Assembly: GCF_001598915.1 (NCBI RefSeq)
Contig: NZ_BDAP01000003.1
Location: 682,001 to 746,000 of the forward strand
Reading direction: 5' to 3'
DNA from: Williamsia muralis NBRC 105860
Lineage (GTDB): Bacteria > Actinomycetota > Actinomycetes > Mycobacteriales > Mycobacteriaceae
Length of the DNA stretch: 64,000 bases
Made by a program: the position numbers and the translations under genes. How positions within the stretch are numbered: position 1 is the stretch's first letter; each line of letters opens with the position of its first letter. Under the pieces are notes generated by a model. That model worked only from the letters and a program-made list of their open reading frames with translations, did no database searches and was not told the DNA's origin. Below, piece by piece: positions 10,511 to 20,846 of this stretch.

Positions 10511-11579
10511 TCTCTTCGGTGTTGTCCTGACTGTGTTCCTCCTGGGCGGCAACGCCTTTTTCGTCGCCGCCGAGTTCTCACTGATCTCTGCTCGTCGCGA
10601 CCGCCTCGAGGCACTCGAGGAGCAAGGCAAACGCCGGGCGCGCACGGTCATCGAGGCAGGCGAACATCTGTCGCTGATGTTGGCCGCAGCCCAGCTGGGC
10701 ATCACGATCTGTTCGATCCTGCTCGGACGGGTCGGGGAACCGGCGATCGCGCACCTCATCGAAAAGCCATTGGAACTCGTCCACGTACCGCACGGCCTTC
10801 TGCACCCGATCGCCTTTGCGCTCGCGTTGTCGCTGGTGGTTGTGCTGCACATCCTCCTCGGCGAGATGGTGCCGAAGAACATCGCGCTTGCCGGCCCCGA
10901 ACGTTCGGCGATGCTCCTGGTGCCGGTGCACCTGCTGTTCATCAAGATCGCCCGACCGCTGATCGCGTTCTACAACTGGTCGGCGAACGTCTCGCTGCGC
11001 ATCATGCGGGTGGAGCCGAAAGACGAACTGGACGCGACCGTCTCGGCCAACGAGCTGTCGCAGATGTTGGGCGAGTCACGGCAAGAAGGCCTCATCGACG
11101 AAGAAGAGCACGACAGGCTCACGCGTGCACTCCAGACCTCTGGTCGGACGGTACTCGAAGTGGCGATCCCGCTCAGCGAACTGCGCAGTGTGCAGGTCAC
11201 CAAGGACGCCGAGACCGGCCGTGTCGGGCCAACTCTCGGCTCGATCGAGCAAGCAGTCACCGACACCGGTTTCTCGCGTTACCCGGTGCGCGGCACCGAC
11301 GGCACCTACACCGGTTACCTTCACCTCAAGGATGTCCTCGACGAGATCCTCGACGAATCGGTGGGTCCCGACAGCATCATCGGTGTCGACAAGATCCATC
11401 CGCTCCCGGTCCTGGCGGACCGCACAGCGCTCGACGAGGCCACCTCGGCCATGCGGCGCACCAGTTCCCATCTCGCCGCCGTGGTCGACGACAACGGTCG
11501 CACGGTTGCGGTGGTTGCCCTGGAGGATCTCGTCGAGGAGTTCGTGGGAACGGTGCGCGACGAAACGCACCGCGTGTGA
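10503..11579 (+). CDS. CNNM/CBS-domain membrane protein, short form (Rv1841c-like)
   Basis: A 358-aa paralogue of the upstream gene with the same DUF21 membrane domain (FFVAAEFSLISARRDRLEAL, AAAQLGITICSILLGRVGEP, EMVPKNIALAGPE). The CBS pair ends with the AVVDDNGRTVAVVALEDLVEEFVG segment. It stops straight after the second CBS domain and lacks the CorC_HlyC C-terminal domain, as does Rv1841c. The ATG at 10503 overlaps the previous gene by 8 bp and is preceded by GGAG. Translational coupling of a long and a short CNNM protein suggests a paired transporter. Confidence 0.87.
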   Translation: MGDLFGVVLTVFLLGGNAFFVAAEFSLISARRDRLEALEEQGKRRARTVIEAGEHLSLMLAAAQLGITICSILLGRVGEPAIAHLIEKPLELVHVPHGLLHPIAFALALSLVVVLHILLGEMVPKNIALAGPERSAMLLVPVHLLFIKIARPLIAFYNWSANVSLRIMRVEPKDELDATVSANELSQMLGESRQEGLIDEEEHDRLTRALQTSGRTVLEVAIPLSELRSVQVTKDAETGRVGPTLGSIEQAVTDTGFSRYPVRGTDGTYTGYLHLKDVLDEILDESVGPDSIIGVDKIHPLPVLADRTALDEATSAMRRTSSHLAAVVDDNGRTVAVVALEDLVEEFVGTVRDETHRV

Positions 11580-12493
11580 GTGGGTTCGTGGCCGTCCAGT
11601 CTCCTGTCGCCCAGGACTGGCAGGCCGCCGCACAGGCACATCGTGAGCGGGTCGACTCTCTGCTGAGCCGGCACCCGGGACGAATTCACGACGCCACCGG
11701 GGGCGAGGTCGTTCATCCCGTGTGGGGATTCTTGTTCACCTACTACAGCTATCGCCCCGCTCAATTGCGCCGCTGGCACCCCGGTTTCGGACACCCGATC
11801 AGCGGTCCCGCCGCTCGCCGCTACCTCGACTACTCCGGATACGCAGAGGTCAACGGGGTGGTCACCGTGGATCCGCGCCACCTCGCCAAGCGACGCGAGA
11901 CCGTCGAGTACGTCCACGACCTGCTGTCGGCAACCCGCGAACGCCCCGCCCGGCTGAACTGTTTCGGTCTGCATGAGTGGGCGATGGTGTACGCCGCCCC
12001 TTCCGAGCAGATCAGGCACGCGGGCGTTCCTCTGCGACTGTCATCCGCCGACACCGACGCAGTGGTCCGTTCCCTGCCGCTTCGATGCACCCACTACGAC
12101 GCGTACCGCTTCTTCACCGAACCTGCTCGGCCACTGAACCTGACGGTGCTCGACCGGACGACTCAACAGGACGCAGAACAACCAGGGTGCATCCATGCCG
12201 GAATGGATCTGTACAAGTGGGCGTTCAAGCTGTCGCCGCTTTTACCTTCCGAGCTCGTGGTGGACGCATTCGAGATGGCACTGCGCTTCCGCGAGCTCGA
12301 CATGCGGGCAAGTCCCTATGACCTGACGGCGTTCGGATTCGAACCCATCGCCATCGAAGAGGCCGCCGGCCGTAGCGAATACGTCCGGGCACAGTCGGTC
12401 CTGACCCATCACGCCCAGATTGTCCGTGCCCGGCTCATCGACCGATGCAGTGCGCTGCTGACCGGCGAGGAGCCTTTTCCTACCCATGAGTAA
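11576..12493 (+). CDS. Conserved actinobacterial protein, often labelled 3-methyladenine DNA glycosylase
   Basis: A 305-aa soluble protein whose GTG start overlaps the previous stop (GTGA), so it belongs to the same transcript. I recall the family being annotated as 3-methyladenine DNA glycosylase in Rhodococcus and Gordonia. I cannot see a helix-hairpin-helix or other known glycosylase signature, so that label should not be trusted. Features: several conserved-looking aromatic segments ([30 protein letters not shown]), a [18 protein letters not shown] segment and a [15 protein letters not shown] helix with Cys/His/Asp that could be a metal or catalytic site. Function unknown. Confidence 0.7.
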   Translation: MSGFVAVQSPVAQDWQAAAQAHRERVDSLLSRHPGRIHDATGGEVVHPVWGFLFTYYSYRPAQLRRWHPGFGHPISGPAARRYLDYSGYAEVNGVVTVDPRHLAKRRETVEYVHDLLSATRERPARLNCFGLHEWAMVYAAPSEQIRHAGVPLRLSSADTDAVVRSLPLRCTHYDAYRFFTEPARPLNLTVLDRTTQQDAEQPGCIHAGMDLYKWAFKLSPLLPSELVVDAFEMALRFRELDMRASPYDLTAFGFEPIAIEEAAGRSEYVRAQSVLTHHAQIVRARLIDRCSALLTGEEPFPTHE

Positions 12494-12539
12494 CATAGAG
12501 GTCGAAATTGACCTGGATCGAAAGAAAGTGAGGCCGGTT

Positions 12540-14723
12540 ATGGCTCAGCGCGTCACCGTCGACGGCGGCTTGCAGGTTGCGTCCGTTCTTTACGACTTCA
12601 TCAACAACGAGGTGTTGCCCGGCACCGGCGTAGACCAGGATGCGTTCTGGGCAGGTGCTGCGGCGGTCATCACCGACCTCACCCCACGCAACCGTGAGCT
12701 GCTCGCCATCCGCGACGACCTTCAGGCCAAGGTCGACCAGTGGCACCGCGACAACCCGGTCTCGGACCCCGCTTCGTTCGATTCCGACGCCTACAAGGTG
12801 TTCCTGACCGACATCGGTTACCTCGCCCCGGTCCCCGACGATTTCCAGATCACCACCTCAGGTGTGGATGACGAGATCACCAGCACCGCCGGGCCGCAGC
12901 TGGTGGTGCCCATCCTCAACGCCCGGTTTGCCCTGAACGCTTCGAACGCCCGTTGGGGATCGCTCTACGACGCGCTGTACGGGACCGATGTCATCCCCGA
13001 GTCCGACGGCGCCGAGAAGGGCAAGTCGTACAACAAGGTTCGCGGCGACAAGGTCATCGCGTTCGCCAAGGACTTCCTCGACACTGCAGCACCTCTGGAG
13101 TCCGGCAAGCACGCCGACGCCACCGGTTACGCCGTCGTCGACCAGCAGGTGCAGGTCACCCTCGCCGGTGGTTCCACCACCGGCTTCGCCGATCCCGCCG
13201 CGTTCGCCGGATACTCCGGTGACGCAGCTGCTCCCAGCGGTATCCTCGTGCGCCACAACGGACTTCATCTGGAGATCCAGATCGACGCGGACTCCCCCAT
13301 CGGGTCGACAGACCCGGCCGGGGTCAAAGATGTGCTGGTCGAGTCTGCGGTCACCACGATCATGGACTTCGAGGATTCGGTCGCCGCCGTCGACGCCGAG
13401 GACAAGGTCACCGGCTACCGCAACTGGCTCGGCCTGAACAAGGGCGATCTGGCCGAAGAGGTCACCAAGGGCGGTAAGACCTTCACCCGCGTGCTCAATC
13501 CCGACCGCACCTACACCGCTCCTGACGGGTCGGAATTGACCCTGCACGGGCGGTCGCTGTTGTTCGTGCGCAACGTCGGTCACCTGATGACCAACGACGC
13601 GATCATCGCCGCCGACGGCAGCGAGGTCCCCGAGGGCATCCTCGATGCGCTGTTCACCTCGTTGATCGGTAGCCACGGCCTCAAAGCCGACGGGCTGCAG
13701 AACTCGCGGACCGGTTCGATCTACATCGTGAAGCCGAAGATGCACGGCCCAGACGAGGTCGCCTTCACGGTCGAGTTGTTCGGCCGGGTCGAGCAGGTCC
13801 TGGGGTTGCCCACCGGCACGCTCAAGGTCGGGATCATGGACGAGGAACGCCGCACCACGGTGAACCTCAAGGCCTGCATCAAAGCAGCGGCCGACCGCGT
13901 TGTGTTCATCAACACCGGTTTCCTCGACCGCACCGGCGACGAAATCCACACCTCGATGGAAGCCGGAGCCGTCGTCCGCAAGGCAGAGATGAAGGCGCAG
14001 ACCTGGATCAAGGCCTACGAAGACTTCAACGTCGACACCGGCCTGCACGCGGGCCTGCAGCACAAAGCGCAGATCGGTAAGGGGATGTGGGCCATGCCCG
14101 ACCTGATGGCCGACATGCTCGAGCAGAAGATCGGTCACCCCAAGGCCGGCGCGAACACCGCATGGGTGCCCTCTCCCACCGCCGCGACGCTGCATGCGCT
14201 GCACTACCACCAGATCGACGTGTTCGAACGCCAGAACGAGATCGCCAAACGCGATCCGGCGTCGGTCGAGGACATCCTCACCATCCCCCTCGCTCCCCGC
14301 ACCGACTGGAGCGACGAGGAAAAGCGTGAAGAACTCGACAACAACTGCCAGTCCATCCTCGGGTACGTGGTGCGGTGGATCGATCACGGCGTCGGCTGCT
14401 CCAAGGTGCCCGACATCCACGACGTCGCACTGATGGAAGACCGCGCGACACTACGGATCTCGAGCCAGCTACTGGCCAACTGGCTCCGCCACGGCATCGT
14501 GTCCGAAGCAGACGTCGTCGCAGCTCTCGAGCGGATGGCACCGGTGGTCGACAAGCAGAACGCCGGCGACCCGACCTACCGGCCGATGGCCGCCGACTTC
14601 GAGGCATCCATCGCCTTCCAGGCAGCCAAGGAACTCATCCTCGAAGGCGGCCGGCAACCCAACGGCTACACCGAGCCGATCCTGCACCGGCGTCGGCGCG
14701 AGTTCAAGGCCGCCAACGCCTGA
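12540..14723 (+). CDS. glcB: Malate synthase G
   Basis: Condenses glyoxylate and acetyl-CoA to malate (glyoxylate shunt and glyoxylate detoxification), 727 aa, cytosolic. It aligns with M. tuberculosis GlcB throughout. Catalytic base D634 is in IHDVALMED, the acetyl-CoA-proximal C620 in VGCSKVPD, and Mg/glyoxylate residues lie in [26 protein letters not shown] and [15 protein letters not shown]-type [15 protein letters not shown]. An in-frame ATG at 12486 overlaps the previous stop, but GAGG sits six bases before the ATG at 12540 and the family N-terminus starts there. Closed by a strong terminator at 14764. Its substrate could be supplied by glycine or ureide breakdown encoded nearby (inference). 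Confidence 0.98.
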   Translation: MAQRVTVDGGLQVASVLYDFINNEVLPGTGVDQDAFWAGAAAVITDLTPRNRELLAIRDDLQAKVDQWHRDNPVSDPASFDSDAYKVFLTDIGYLAPVPDDFQITTSGVDDEITSTAGPQLVVPILNARFALNASNARWGSLYDALYGTDVIPESDGAEKGKSYNKVRGDKVIAFAKDFLDTAAPLESGKHADATGYAVVDQQVQVTLAGGSTTGFADPAAFAGYSGDAAAPSGILVRHNGLHLEIQIDADSPIGSTDPAGVKDVLVESAVTTIMDFEDSVAAVDAEDKVTGYRNWLGLNKGDLAEEVTKGGKTFTRVLNPDRTYTAPDGSELTLHGRSLLFVRNVGHLMTNDAIIAADGSEVPEGILDALFTSLIGSHGLKADGLQNSRTGSIYIVKPKMHGPDEVAFTVELFGRVEQVLGLPTGTLKVGIMDEERRTTVNLKACIKAAADRVVFINTGFLDRTGDEIHTSMEAGAVVRKAEMKAQTWIKAYEDFNVDTGLHAGLQHKAQIGKGMWAMPDLMADMLEQKIGHPKAGANTAWVPSPTAATLHALHYHQIDVFERQNEIAKRDPASVEDILTIPLAPRTDWSDEEKREELDNNCQSILGYVVRWIDHGVGCSKVPDIHDVALMEDRATLRISSQLLANWLRHGIVSEADVVAALERMAPVVDKQNAGDPTYRPMAADFEASIAFQAAKELILEGGRQPNGYTEPILHRRRREFKAANA

Positions 14724-14763
14724 CCTCCGAAGCGCGGCGCAGGGCGTCGTCGTCTGATAATTT

Positions 14764-14798
14764 CCTTGTGGCCCGAGCACTGTGCTCGGGCCACAAGG
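14764..14798 (+). terminator. Rho-independent-type terminator after glcB
   Basis: A 35-bp palindrome: 17-bp perfectly complementary arms around a single central base (14781), so the real loop is made by opening the innermost pairs. It lies 40 bp after the glcB stop and 26 bp before the lipoprotein start, followed by CATTTCTC. The symmetry allows action on either strand. Confidence 0.8.
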
Positions 14799-14823
14799 CA
14801 TTTCTCACCGAAAGTCGAGCACC

Positions 14824-15426
14824 GTGCTTTCTGACGTCCGTAAACTCGCCCTGCTGGCCGTTGCCGCGGCAGCCCTCACCTTCTCGGCCGCGGGCTGCAC
14901 CAGCGACGAGACCGGCACAGCCACAACTGCTTCCAGTTCTGCGGCCGTGTCCACCGCAGACCCTTCGGAGACGTCGGAGGCCCCCTCCACCACTTCGGAG
15001 GACAGCGGTGAGATCACCGAGATCGACGCCGAGGTCGGTGACTGCGTGAACCTCACCGGCACGATGCTCGACGCGAAGATCGCCCCGGCAACCTGCGGTG
15101 CCGTCGACTCCCACTACACCGTCGTGGCGAAGGTCGCCGATGAGAACAGCTGCCCGTCGGACGTCGATCAGACGTACTACGAGGAGCTGAACGGCTCCAC
15201 GACCGGGGTGCTCTGTCTCGACATCGACTGGGTTGTCGGCAAGTGCTTCGAGATGGGCACCGCGTCGGACAGCACCGTCCAGGTGCCCTGTACCGGGTCC
15301 ACCGGCGAGCGCATCATCGCGGTCCTGCCCAACACCGTGGACGAGACCGACTGCCCCGCAGAGACAGAGACCTATTACACCTACGACGAACGCAAGAAGA
15401 TCGTCTGCACCGTCGCACTGTCCTGA
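14824..15426 (+). CDS. LppU-like lipoprotein with cysteine-rich septum-formation-type domain
   Basis: A 200-aa secreted lipoprotein. The signal peptide is KLALLAVAAAALTFSAAGC with lipobox SAAGC, giving a lipidated Cys at about residue 25. A Ser/Thr/Glu-rich linker runs from about 26 to 65. The C-terminal domain has a regular set of cysteines (VGDCVNLTG, PATCG, NSCPSDVDQTYY, GVLCLDIDWVVGKCFEMG, VPCTGS, TDCPAETETYY, IVCTV) suggesting two half-repeats held by disulfides: each half has VG-C...C...CPxxxxxxY. This fits the LppU/SCO3897 family. The GTG at 14824 gives a correct signal peptide; a weak ribosome-binding site precedes it. Role unknown. Confidence 0.8.
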   Translation: MLSDVRKLALLAVAAAALTFSAAGCTSDETGTATTASSSAAVSTADPSETSEAPSTTSEDSGEITEIDAEVGDCVNLTGTMLDAKIAPATCGAVDSHYTVVAKVADENSCPSDVDQTYYEELNGSTTGVLCLDIDWVVGKCFEMGTASDSTVQVPCTGSTGERIIAVLPNTVDETDCPAETETYYTYDERKKIVCTVALS

Positions 15427-15590
15427 CCTGGGTTCGTGCCGATGCCTTCGGCGCGGGCGGCTCCACCACCAGGAGATACGACCGCATAGACTGCGCAGCA
15501 CAAGTCAGTCGGCAACCCGGTGGAGCTGTGACCAGCCTTCGCCGAAGCTGTAGGTTGCGGTGGACATGAACTTCGTGGATTGAGGTGTGC

Positions 15591-16763
15591 GTGGGCGAGC
15601 ATCGCAGGGCCGGTGGCAGACGCGGTGTCAGCCGTGGCCTTCTTGTACTGGCCATCGCAGTGGTCGTCGTCGTCGCGCTCGGATTCCTATGGGTTCTGTT
15701 GGGCGACCGGATCAACGAACAGGGCAAGGATGCGGCCGCCCGCTGCGTCGAGGGCGATCTCTCGGTGTCGATCGTCAGCGACCCCGGTCTCGCGGTCCCT
15801 CTCAAGGCCGTCGCGGACAAGTACAACAAGACGCGTCCCACCGAACGCGACCGTTGCATCACGATCGAGGTTCGCCCAGGCGATGCCAAGGTGACACTGG
15901 ACGGCCTCACCGGGGATTGGGACACCGCGTCGCGCGGACAATTCCCGGCCGCATGGATTCCGCAGTCGTCCGTGTGGAGTTCACAACTCATCGCTGCCCG
16001 GCCGGATGTGGTCGACGGATCCCCGTCGTCACTCGTGACCAGTCCGGTGGTCCTGGCGATACCGGCTGCAGCGGCCGAGGCCATGGACGGCGATGTCGGC
16101 TGGATCGAGTTGCCGACCCTACAGCGCTCGACCAAGGCGATGGACGATCTCGGACTCCGCGGCTGGGGCGAACTCAAGATGGCGATGCCCGTTGGCCCGC
16201 AATCGGACGCGACGATGCTGGCGGCCCAGGCCATCGCCACCGAGGTGTCGCGCACACCCAGCGGACCGTTGTCTCCGGAAGACGCTGCCTCCCCGCTTGT
16301 CTCGTCAACGCTCCGCGCGATGCTCGCCTCAGCGCCGGCGACGGATCTGGGATCGTCCGAGAGCGGGGTGCGGGCACTGCAGCAGCAAGCCGATCCCGCG
16401 ACAGGCAGTATCCATGCCGTACCGATCACCGAACAGCAGCTGTATGCGATCACCAAGGACGACGCCAACTCTTCGGTGGTGGCGCTGTTCCCCTCCGGGC
16501 CGACACCCATGGCCGACTTCCCGGTGGTCGAGATGACCGGTGATCAGGTGGACGCGGCACAACGAGACGCCGTCGGCGCCTTCATCGACTATGTCCACGA
16601 CCCCGAACAGATCTCGACCATCACCTCACTGGGTTTCCGCGGCGCAGGTCAGCTGCCGCCGGCAACCTCGACCGTGACGTTCCCGGTGACGCCGACACCC
16701 ATGCCGATGCCGTCGCCCGAGGCACAGAACGCGATCACCGAGGTGCTCACCCGGCGCAGCTGA
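15591..16763 (+). CDS. Membrane-anchored solute-binding-like protein (Rv1836c N-half)
   Basis: A 390-aa protein: short basic N-terminus, one membrane helix (LLVLAIAVVVVVALGFLWVLL, residues ~16-36), then an extracytoplasmic periplasmic-binding-protein-like domain starting CVEGDLSVSIVSDPGLAVPLK and ending FRGAGQLPPATS. A Pro-Thr-Met repeat tail (PVTPTPMPMPSPE) follows. It resembles the first part of M. tuberculosis Rv1836c, which as I recall continues into a von Willebrand factor A domain. Here the reading frame stops where that domain would begin, 13 bp before the convergent gcvP stop. GTG 15591 is chosen because GAGG lies five bases upstream; GTG 15585 has no spacing. Confidence 0.75.
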   Translation: MGEHRRAGGRRGVSRGLLVLAIAVVVVVALGFLWVLLGDRINEQGKDAAARCVEGDLSVSIVSDPGLAVPLKAVADKYNKTRPTERDRCITIEVRPGDAKVTLDGLTGDWDTASRGQFPAAWIPQSSVWSSQLIAARPDVVDGSPSSLVTSPVVLAIPAAAAEAMDGDVGWIELPTLQRSTKAMDDLGLRGWGELKMAMPVGPQSDATMLAAQAIATEVSRTPSGPLSPEDAASPLVSSTLRAMLASAPATDLGSSESGVRALQQQADPATGSIHAVPITEQQLYAITKDDANSSVVALFPSGPTPMADFPVVEMTGDQVDAAQRDAVGAFIDYVHDPEQISTITSLGFRGAGQLPPATSTVTFPVTPTPMPMPSPEAQNAITEVLTRRS

Positions 16764-16776
16764 ACCCCGCCCGGTT

Positions 16777-19608
16777 TCAGGCGAACGCCTCGATCGGCGG
16801 GCAACTGCAGACCAGATTGCGGTCGCCGAACGCGCCGTCGATACGCCGCACCGCGGGCCACACCTTCGCTCGGGCACCCGCGGACGGCAGTCCGTTCGGG
16901 TACACGGCGACCAGTCGGTCATAGCTGTGCTCCCAGTCCCCGACGAGACACTCGGCGGTGTGCGGGGCACCTCGCAGTGGGTTGTCGTCGGCCGGCCACT
17001 GACCGTCCGCCACTTTGTCGATCTCCGCGCGAATAGAGATCATCGCGTCGCAGAATGCCTCGATCTCGTCGAGGTTCTCGCTCTCGGTGGGCTCGATCAT
17101 CAGCGTTCCGGCGACTGGGAAACTCATCGTCGGAGCGTGGAATCCGTAATCGGCCAGACGTTTTGCGACGTCGTCCACTGTCACGCCCGTGCTCTTGGTG
17201 ATCGGTCGCAGGTCGATGATGCACTCGTGCGCCACCCGGTTGCCCGCGCCGGTGTACAGCACGGGGTACGAGTCGTTCAGCCGGGCAGCGATGTAGTTGG
17301 CGGAGGCGATCGCCGTCAGCGTTGCCTCCCGCAAGCCCTCGGCTCCCATCATCCGGATGTATGCGTAGGTGATCGGCAGGATCGACGCCGAGCCGTAGGG
17401 CGCACCCGAGATGGTGAGATCGCCAGGCAGCTCATCAGCCAGTGGATGTCCCGGCAGGAACGGCGCGAGGTGCTCTCGCACTCCGATCGGGCCGACGCCG
17501 GGACCGCCGCCACCGTGCGGGATGCAGAACGTCTTGTGCAGGTTCAGATGGCTGACGTCTCCACCGAAGCGCCCCGGGCGAGCCACTCCCACCAGTGCGT
17601 TGAGATTGGCACCGTCGACGTAGACCTGGCCGCCTGCGTCGTGCACCGCGGCGCAGATGTCACCGACCTCGTCCTCGAAGACACCGTGGGTCGAGGGATA
17701 GGTGAGCATGATCGCTGCCAGATCGGCGGCGTTGGCGTCCACCTTGGCGCGTAGGTCGTCTACGTCCACGTCGCCGTTGTCACGGCAGGACACCACGACC
17801 ACCCGCATGCCCGCCATGACCGCGGATGCTGCGTTGGTCCCGTGGGCACTCGACGGGATGAGGCAGACCGTGCGGTTCGAGTCACCGCGGCTGCGGTGGT
17901 ATTCGCGAATGGCCAACAGCCCGGCATATTCGCCCTGCGAGCCCGCGTTGGGCTGGACGCTGACCCGGTCGTAGCCGGTGATCGCGACGAGCCAGTCCTC
18001 GAGCGAAGCGATGATCTTGCGCATGCCGGGTACGTCACCTGCCGGAGCAAAGGGATGCAGCCGGGAGATGGTCGGCCAGGTGATGGCTTCCATCTCGGCG
18101 GCGGCGTTCAACTTCATCGTGCACGAGCCGAGTGGGATCATGCTCCGATCCAATGCGATGTCCTTGTCGGCAAGACTCCGCAGGTACCGCATCATCGCGG
18201 TTTCGGTGCGGTACCTGTTGAACGCCGGATGGGTCAGGTATTCGCTTGTGCGGCTGTCGATCTCAGGCCAGTCCTTGGCGGCGTTCGAGGCGTCGACCCC
18301 AAACGCGTCGCGGACCGCGGACACGTGGTCCGCGGTGGTCGCCTCATCGCAGGCGATCGCGACATGGTCGTCGTCCACCAGTCGGAGGTTGATGCCACGT
18401 TCCTTGGCTGCGGCGACGACGCCGGCGGCCCGTCCCGGCACGGAGGTCAGCACGGTGTCGAAGAACTTGTCGTGCACCACCTCGACACCACCGGACCGCA
18501 GCGCCGCCGCTAGTGTGCGGGCATGCCCGTGCACCCGGCTCGCGATGGCGCGAAGGCCGTCGGCGCCGTGGTAGCTGGCGTACATTGCGGCGATGATCGC
18601 GAGCAGCACCTGCGCGGTGCAGATGTTGCTGGTCGCCTTCTCTCGCCGGATGTGCTGCTCACGGGTCTGCAGCGACAACCGGTAGGCGAGGTTGCCGTCG
18701 GCGTCCTTCGAGACACCGACGAGGCGACCCGGCAATTGCCGGGCGTGTTTGGCGTGGACTGCCAGGTAACCGGCGTGGGGTCCACCGAAGCCCATGGGCA
18801 CCCCGAAGCGTTGGGTGGTCCCGAAACACACGTCGGCCCCCAGCTCGCCGGGCGCAGCGATCAGCGTGAGGGCCAGCAGGTCGGCGCCGACGGCGACCAG
18901 CGCACCGCGCTCGTGTGCCGCCTCGATGAGCGGCGTGCAGTCGATGACGCGGCCTGACGCTGCCGGGGTCTGCAGGAGGACGCCGAAGAAGTCTCCGTCG
19001 GGAAGTCCTTGCGCGAGGTCGGTGGTGACGATCTCGATCCCCAGCGGTTCGGCGCGGGTGGCGATCACCGCTGCCGTTTGCGGGAAGACGTCACTGTCGA
19101 CGACAAATCGGGGCGACTTGCTCTTGCCAGCCCGGCGCAGCAGGGTCATGGCCTCGGCGGCCGCAGTCGACTCGTCGAGCATCGACGCATTGGCCACCTC
19201 CATGCCGGTCAGGTCCGACACCATCGTCTGGAAGTTGAGCAGGGCTTCGAGGCGGCCTTGACTGATCTCGGGCTGGTAAGGGGTGTAGGCGGTGTACCAC
19301 GCCGGGTTCTCGAGGATGTTGCGGACAAGGACAGGCGGGGTGAGGGTGTCGTAGTAGCCGAGGCCGATCATCGTCGTCGCGACGGTGTTCTCGGCTGCGA
19401 GTGCGGCGAGTTCGGCGAGCACTTCGTGTTCGGATGCCGCCGGCGGCAGTGCTTCTAGACCGTTGTCCTGCGGGCCGTCGAGAATGCCTGCAGGCACCAC
19501 TTGCCGGGCCAGGTCGTCGAGCGAGTCGGCGCCGATGAGCGAGAGGATTCGGCCGAGCTCGCTGTTGTCAGGACCGATGTGTCGATGAGTGAAGGAAGAG
19601 CCGGTCAT
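16777..19608 (-). CDS. gcvP: Glycine dehydrogenase (decarboxylating), glycine cleavage P-protein
   Basis: PLP-dependent decarboxylase of the glycine cleavage system, passing the aminomethyl group to lipoyl-GcvH (also encoded here). 943 aa, the full-length fused alpha-beta form. The PLP lysine is K692 in [17 protein letters not shown]. Other signatures are [48 protein letters not shown] and [15 protein letters not shown] 19608 has GGAGG upstream with ideal spacing; a longer frame to 19698 would run into the riboswitch and is rejected. Expression is likely glycine-induced through the tandem riboswitch at 19683-19905. Corresponds to Rv1832 (gcvB). Confidence 0.98.
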   Translation of the reverse strand: MTGSSFTHRHIGPDNSELGRILSLIGADSLDDLARQVVPAGILDGPQDNGLEALPPAASEHEVLAELAALAAENTVATTMIGLGYYDTLTPPVLVRNILENPAWYTAYTPYQPEISQGRLEALLNFQTMVSDLTGMEVANASMLDESTAAAEAMTLLRRAGKSKSPRFVVDSDVFPQTAAVIATRAEPLGIEIVTTDLAQGLPDGDFFGVLLQTPAASGRVIDCTPLIEAAHERGALVAVGADLLALTLIAAPGELGADVCFGTTQRFGVPMGFGGPHAGYLAVHAKHARQLPGRLVGVSKDADGNLAYRLSLQTREQHIRREKATSNICTAQVLLAIIAAMYASYHGADGLRAIASRVHGHARTLAAALRSGGVEVVHDKFFDTVLTSVPGRAAGVVAAAKERGINLRLVDDDHVAIACDEATTADHVSAVRDAFGVDASNAAKDWPEIDSRTSEYLTHPAFNRYRTETAMMRYLRSLADKDIALDRSMIPLGSCTMKLNAAAEMEAITWPTISRLHPFAPAGDVPGMRKIIASLEDWLVAITGYDRVSVQPNAGSQGEYAGLLAIREYHRSRGDSNRTVCLIPSSAHGTNAASAVMAGMRVVVVSCRDNGDVDVDDLRAKVDANAADLAAIMLTYPSTHGVFEDEVGDICAAVHDAGGQVYVDGANLNALVGVARPGRFGGDVSHLNLHKTFCIPHGGGGPGVGPIGVREHLAPFLPGHPLADELPGDLTISGAPYGSASILPITYAYIRMMGAEGLREATLTAIASANYIAARLNDSYPVLYTGAGNRVAHECIIDLRPITKSTGVTVDDVAKRLADYGFHAPTMSFPVAGTLMIEPTESENLDEIEAFCDAMISIRAEIDKVADGQWPADDNPLRGAPHTAECLVGDWEHSYDRLVAVYPNGLPSAGARAKVWPAVRRIDGAFGDRNLVCSCPPIEAFA

Positions 19609-19682
19609 GGTGGGACCTCCGCAGCGGTCACCGACGGGGCGACCACAGGTTGTGCCGACCGAAGCCGGACGCCGGTCCTCCC

Positions 19683-19905
19683 CCTCTGTCCTATCCACAC
19701 TGCCCGAGGGACCGGTGGACGCCTGAGAGATTCAGCCGCAGTTGATGCGGCCTTTCACCATGGGCGGACGGCTGATGCCGCCACTCTCCAGAGACGCCGA
19801 CGACGACACGGTCCTGGGTGCCTGAGAGTTTGACGGAGAGGTGTTGCTCCTTCGGCGGTCACACTGCTGTGACGCTCTCCCGGGTCGCTGCGACGCGGGT
19901 TCAGT
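19683..19905 (-). ncRNA. Tandem glycine riboswitch upstream of gcvP
   Basis: Read on the minus strand, the 5' region carries two copies of the glycine-aptamer core. Aptamer 1 (about 19900-19805) has CGGGAGAGC, then GCCGAAGGAGCAAC, CCTCTCC and AAACTCTCAGGCACCCAGGAC. Aptamer 2 (about 19800-19683) has TCTCTGGAGAG, a peripheral stem-loop, GTGAAAGGC, AATCTCTCAGGCGTCC and a GGACAGAGG end. The linker is short, as in classical cooperative gcv riboswitches. About 75 nt separate the second aptamer from the gcvP ATG. Such elements usually turn gcv genes on when glycine is bound. Confidence 0.93.
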
Positions 19906-19908
19906 CTA
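19903..19908 (-). promoter_or_regulatory. Putative -10 element for the riboswitch-gcvP transcript
   Basis: TAGACT on the minus strand, within a few bases of the first conserved aptamer nucleotides. That is the expected position for a transcript beginning at the riboswitch. A matching -35 is not clear. Confidence 0.4.
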
Positions 19909-19945
19909 GACCGACGCCGGGAGACATTGCCGGAGGGGCGATGTT

Positions 19946-20587
19946 CTAGCCGGTGCGGCGAGCCCGGCTCTTGCGGCGCGAGGCCAGCTCGTCCTCGGGG
20001 GCGGCTTCGGTGACACCGCCGTCGGCACGCTCGGCCGGGAAGTCGGCGATGGTTCCGCTCAGTTCACGCATGGCACCGCTGACCGCGATCCCGAAAACAC
20101 CCTGACCGCCCTGCAGGAGGTCGACGACTTCCTCGGCGGACGTGCACTCGTACACCGTCGTCCCGTCGGAGAACAGGGTGATGCGCGCCAGGTCTTCGAC
20201 CCCGCGCTTGCGGAGGTGATCGACGGCCACGCGGATGTTCTGCAGCGAGATGCCCGTGTCCAGAAGTCGCTTGACGATCTTCAGGACCAGGATGTCCTTG
20301 AAGGAATAGAGCCGCTGGCTGCCGGAGCCTGCGGCGCCGCGGATGGACGGGACGACCAGCGAGGTGCGGGCCCAGTAGTCGAGCTGGCGGTAGGTGATAC
20401 CCGCGATCTGGCACGCGCTGGGCACTCGGTAGCCGACGAGTTCGTCGGGCACGGTGTCGTTGGGGAACAGTCCCGGGATGATGTCGTCCAGCGACCCCTG
20501 CGACGGTCGGTCGATCCGGTGGGCATTCTCCCCTTGGGCAGTCTCCCCCACATGGGCAGTTTCACCGTCGTGTGGCTGATCGCCCAC
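19946..20587 (-). CDS. resR: MerR-family regulator, Rv1830 (ResR/McdR) orthologue
   Basis: A 213-aa MerR-type protein. An acidic, probably disordered N-terminus (~1-45) precedes the winged-helix domain with GYRVPSACQIAGITYRQLDYWARTSLV and RLYSFKDILVLKIVKRLLDTG. A coiled-coil/dimer region follows, then a basic tail SRRKSRARR. GTG 20587 is preceded by GAGGAG. Rv1830 in M. tuberculosis (ResR) and its M. smegmatis homologue (McdR) are reported to affect cell division, growth and antibiotic tolerance. The glycine riboswitch and gcvP lie immediately downstream on the same strand, so some read-through from resR is possible. Confidence 0.9.
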   Translation of the reverse strand: MGDQPHDGETAHVGETAQGENAHRIDRPSQGSLDDIIPGLFPNDTVPDELVGYRVPSACQIAGITYRQLDYWARTSLVVPSIRGAAGSGSQRLYSFKDILVLKIVKRLLDTGISLQNIRVAVDHLRKRGVEDLARITLFSDGTTVYECTSAEEVVDLLQGGQGVFGIAVSGAMRELSGTIADFPAERADGGVTEAAPEDELASRRKSRARRTG

Positions 20588-20798
20588 TGGGATCTCCTCG
20601 CGTGCTCTGTCGGTGACCGTCCGAGCGACGTCTTGGCGCCGACGGGCCCAAGTTTACGCGCTCTGACTGGTCAAAATCACATCACCGCAATTTTCACGGC
20701 CTGGGAATGACCGTAGGTCCAGGAGGGGCGCCGATCAACGCGACTCGCCCTAACCCTGAACCTAAACTCGAGCTTTAGACGATTCGTGACCCCACGGT

Positions 20799-20843
20799 TT
20801 CCGTTCTGTGATCCAAGCCGGCTGCATCACCGTCAGAACGGAA
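20799..20843 (-). terminator. Hairpin at the 3' end of the DUF151 gene
   Basis: Perfect 10-bp arms (TTCCGTTCTG at 20799-20808 and its complement at 20834-20843) around a 25-nt loop, starting 3 bp after the DUF151 stop codon in the minus direction. No T-run follows. The rest of 20588-20798, upstream of resR, shows no clear promoter or further gene. Confidence 0.55.
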
Positions 20844-20846
20844 GGC

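Noticed and set aside
11576-12493. Firm assignment as 3-methyladenine DNA glycosylase
   Set aside because: No glycosylase motif is visible; the label is recalled from annotation only.
12486-12539. Longer GlcB from ATG 12486
   Set aside because: The family N-terminus and a GAGG ribosome-binding site both point to ATG 12540; the earlier ATG only overlaps the previous stop.
19609-19698. Extended GcvP start inside the riboswitch
   Set aside because: It would place coding sequence in the second glycine aptamer, and ATG 19608 has GGAGG and the correct family N-terminus.
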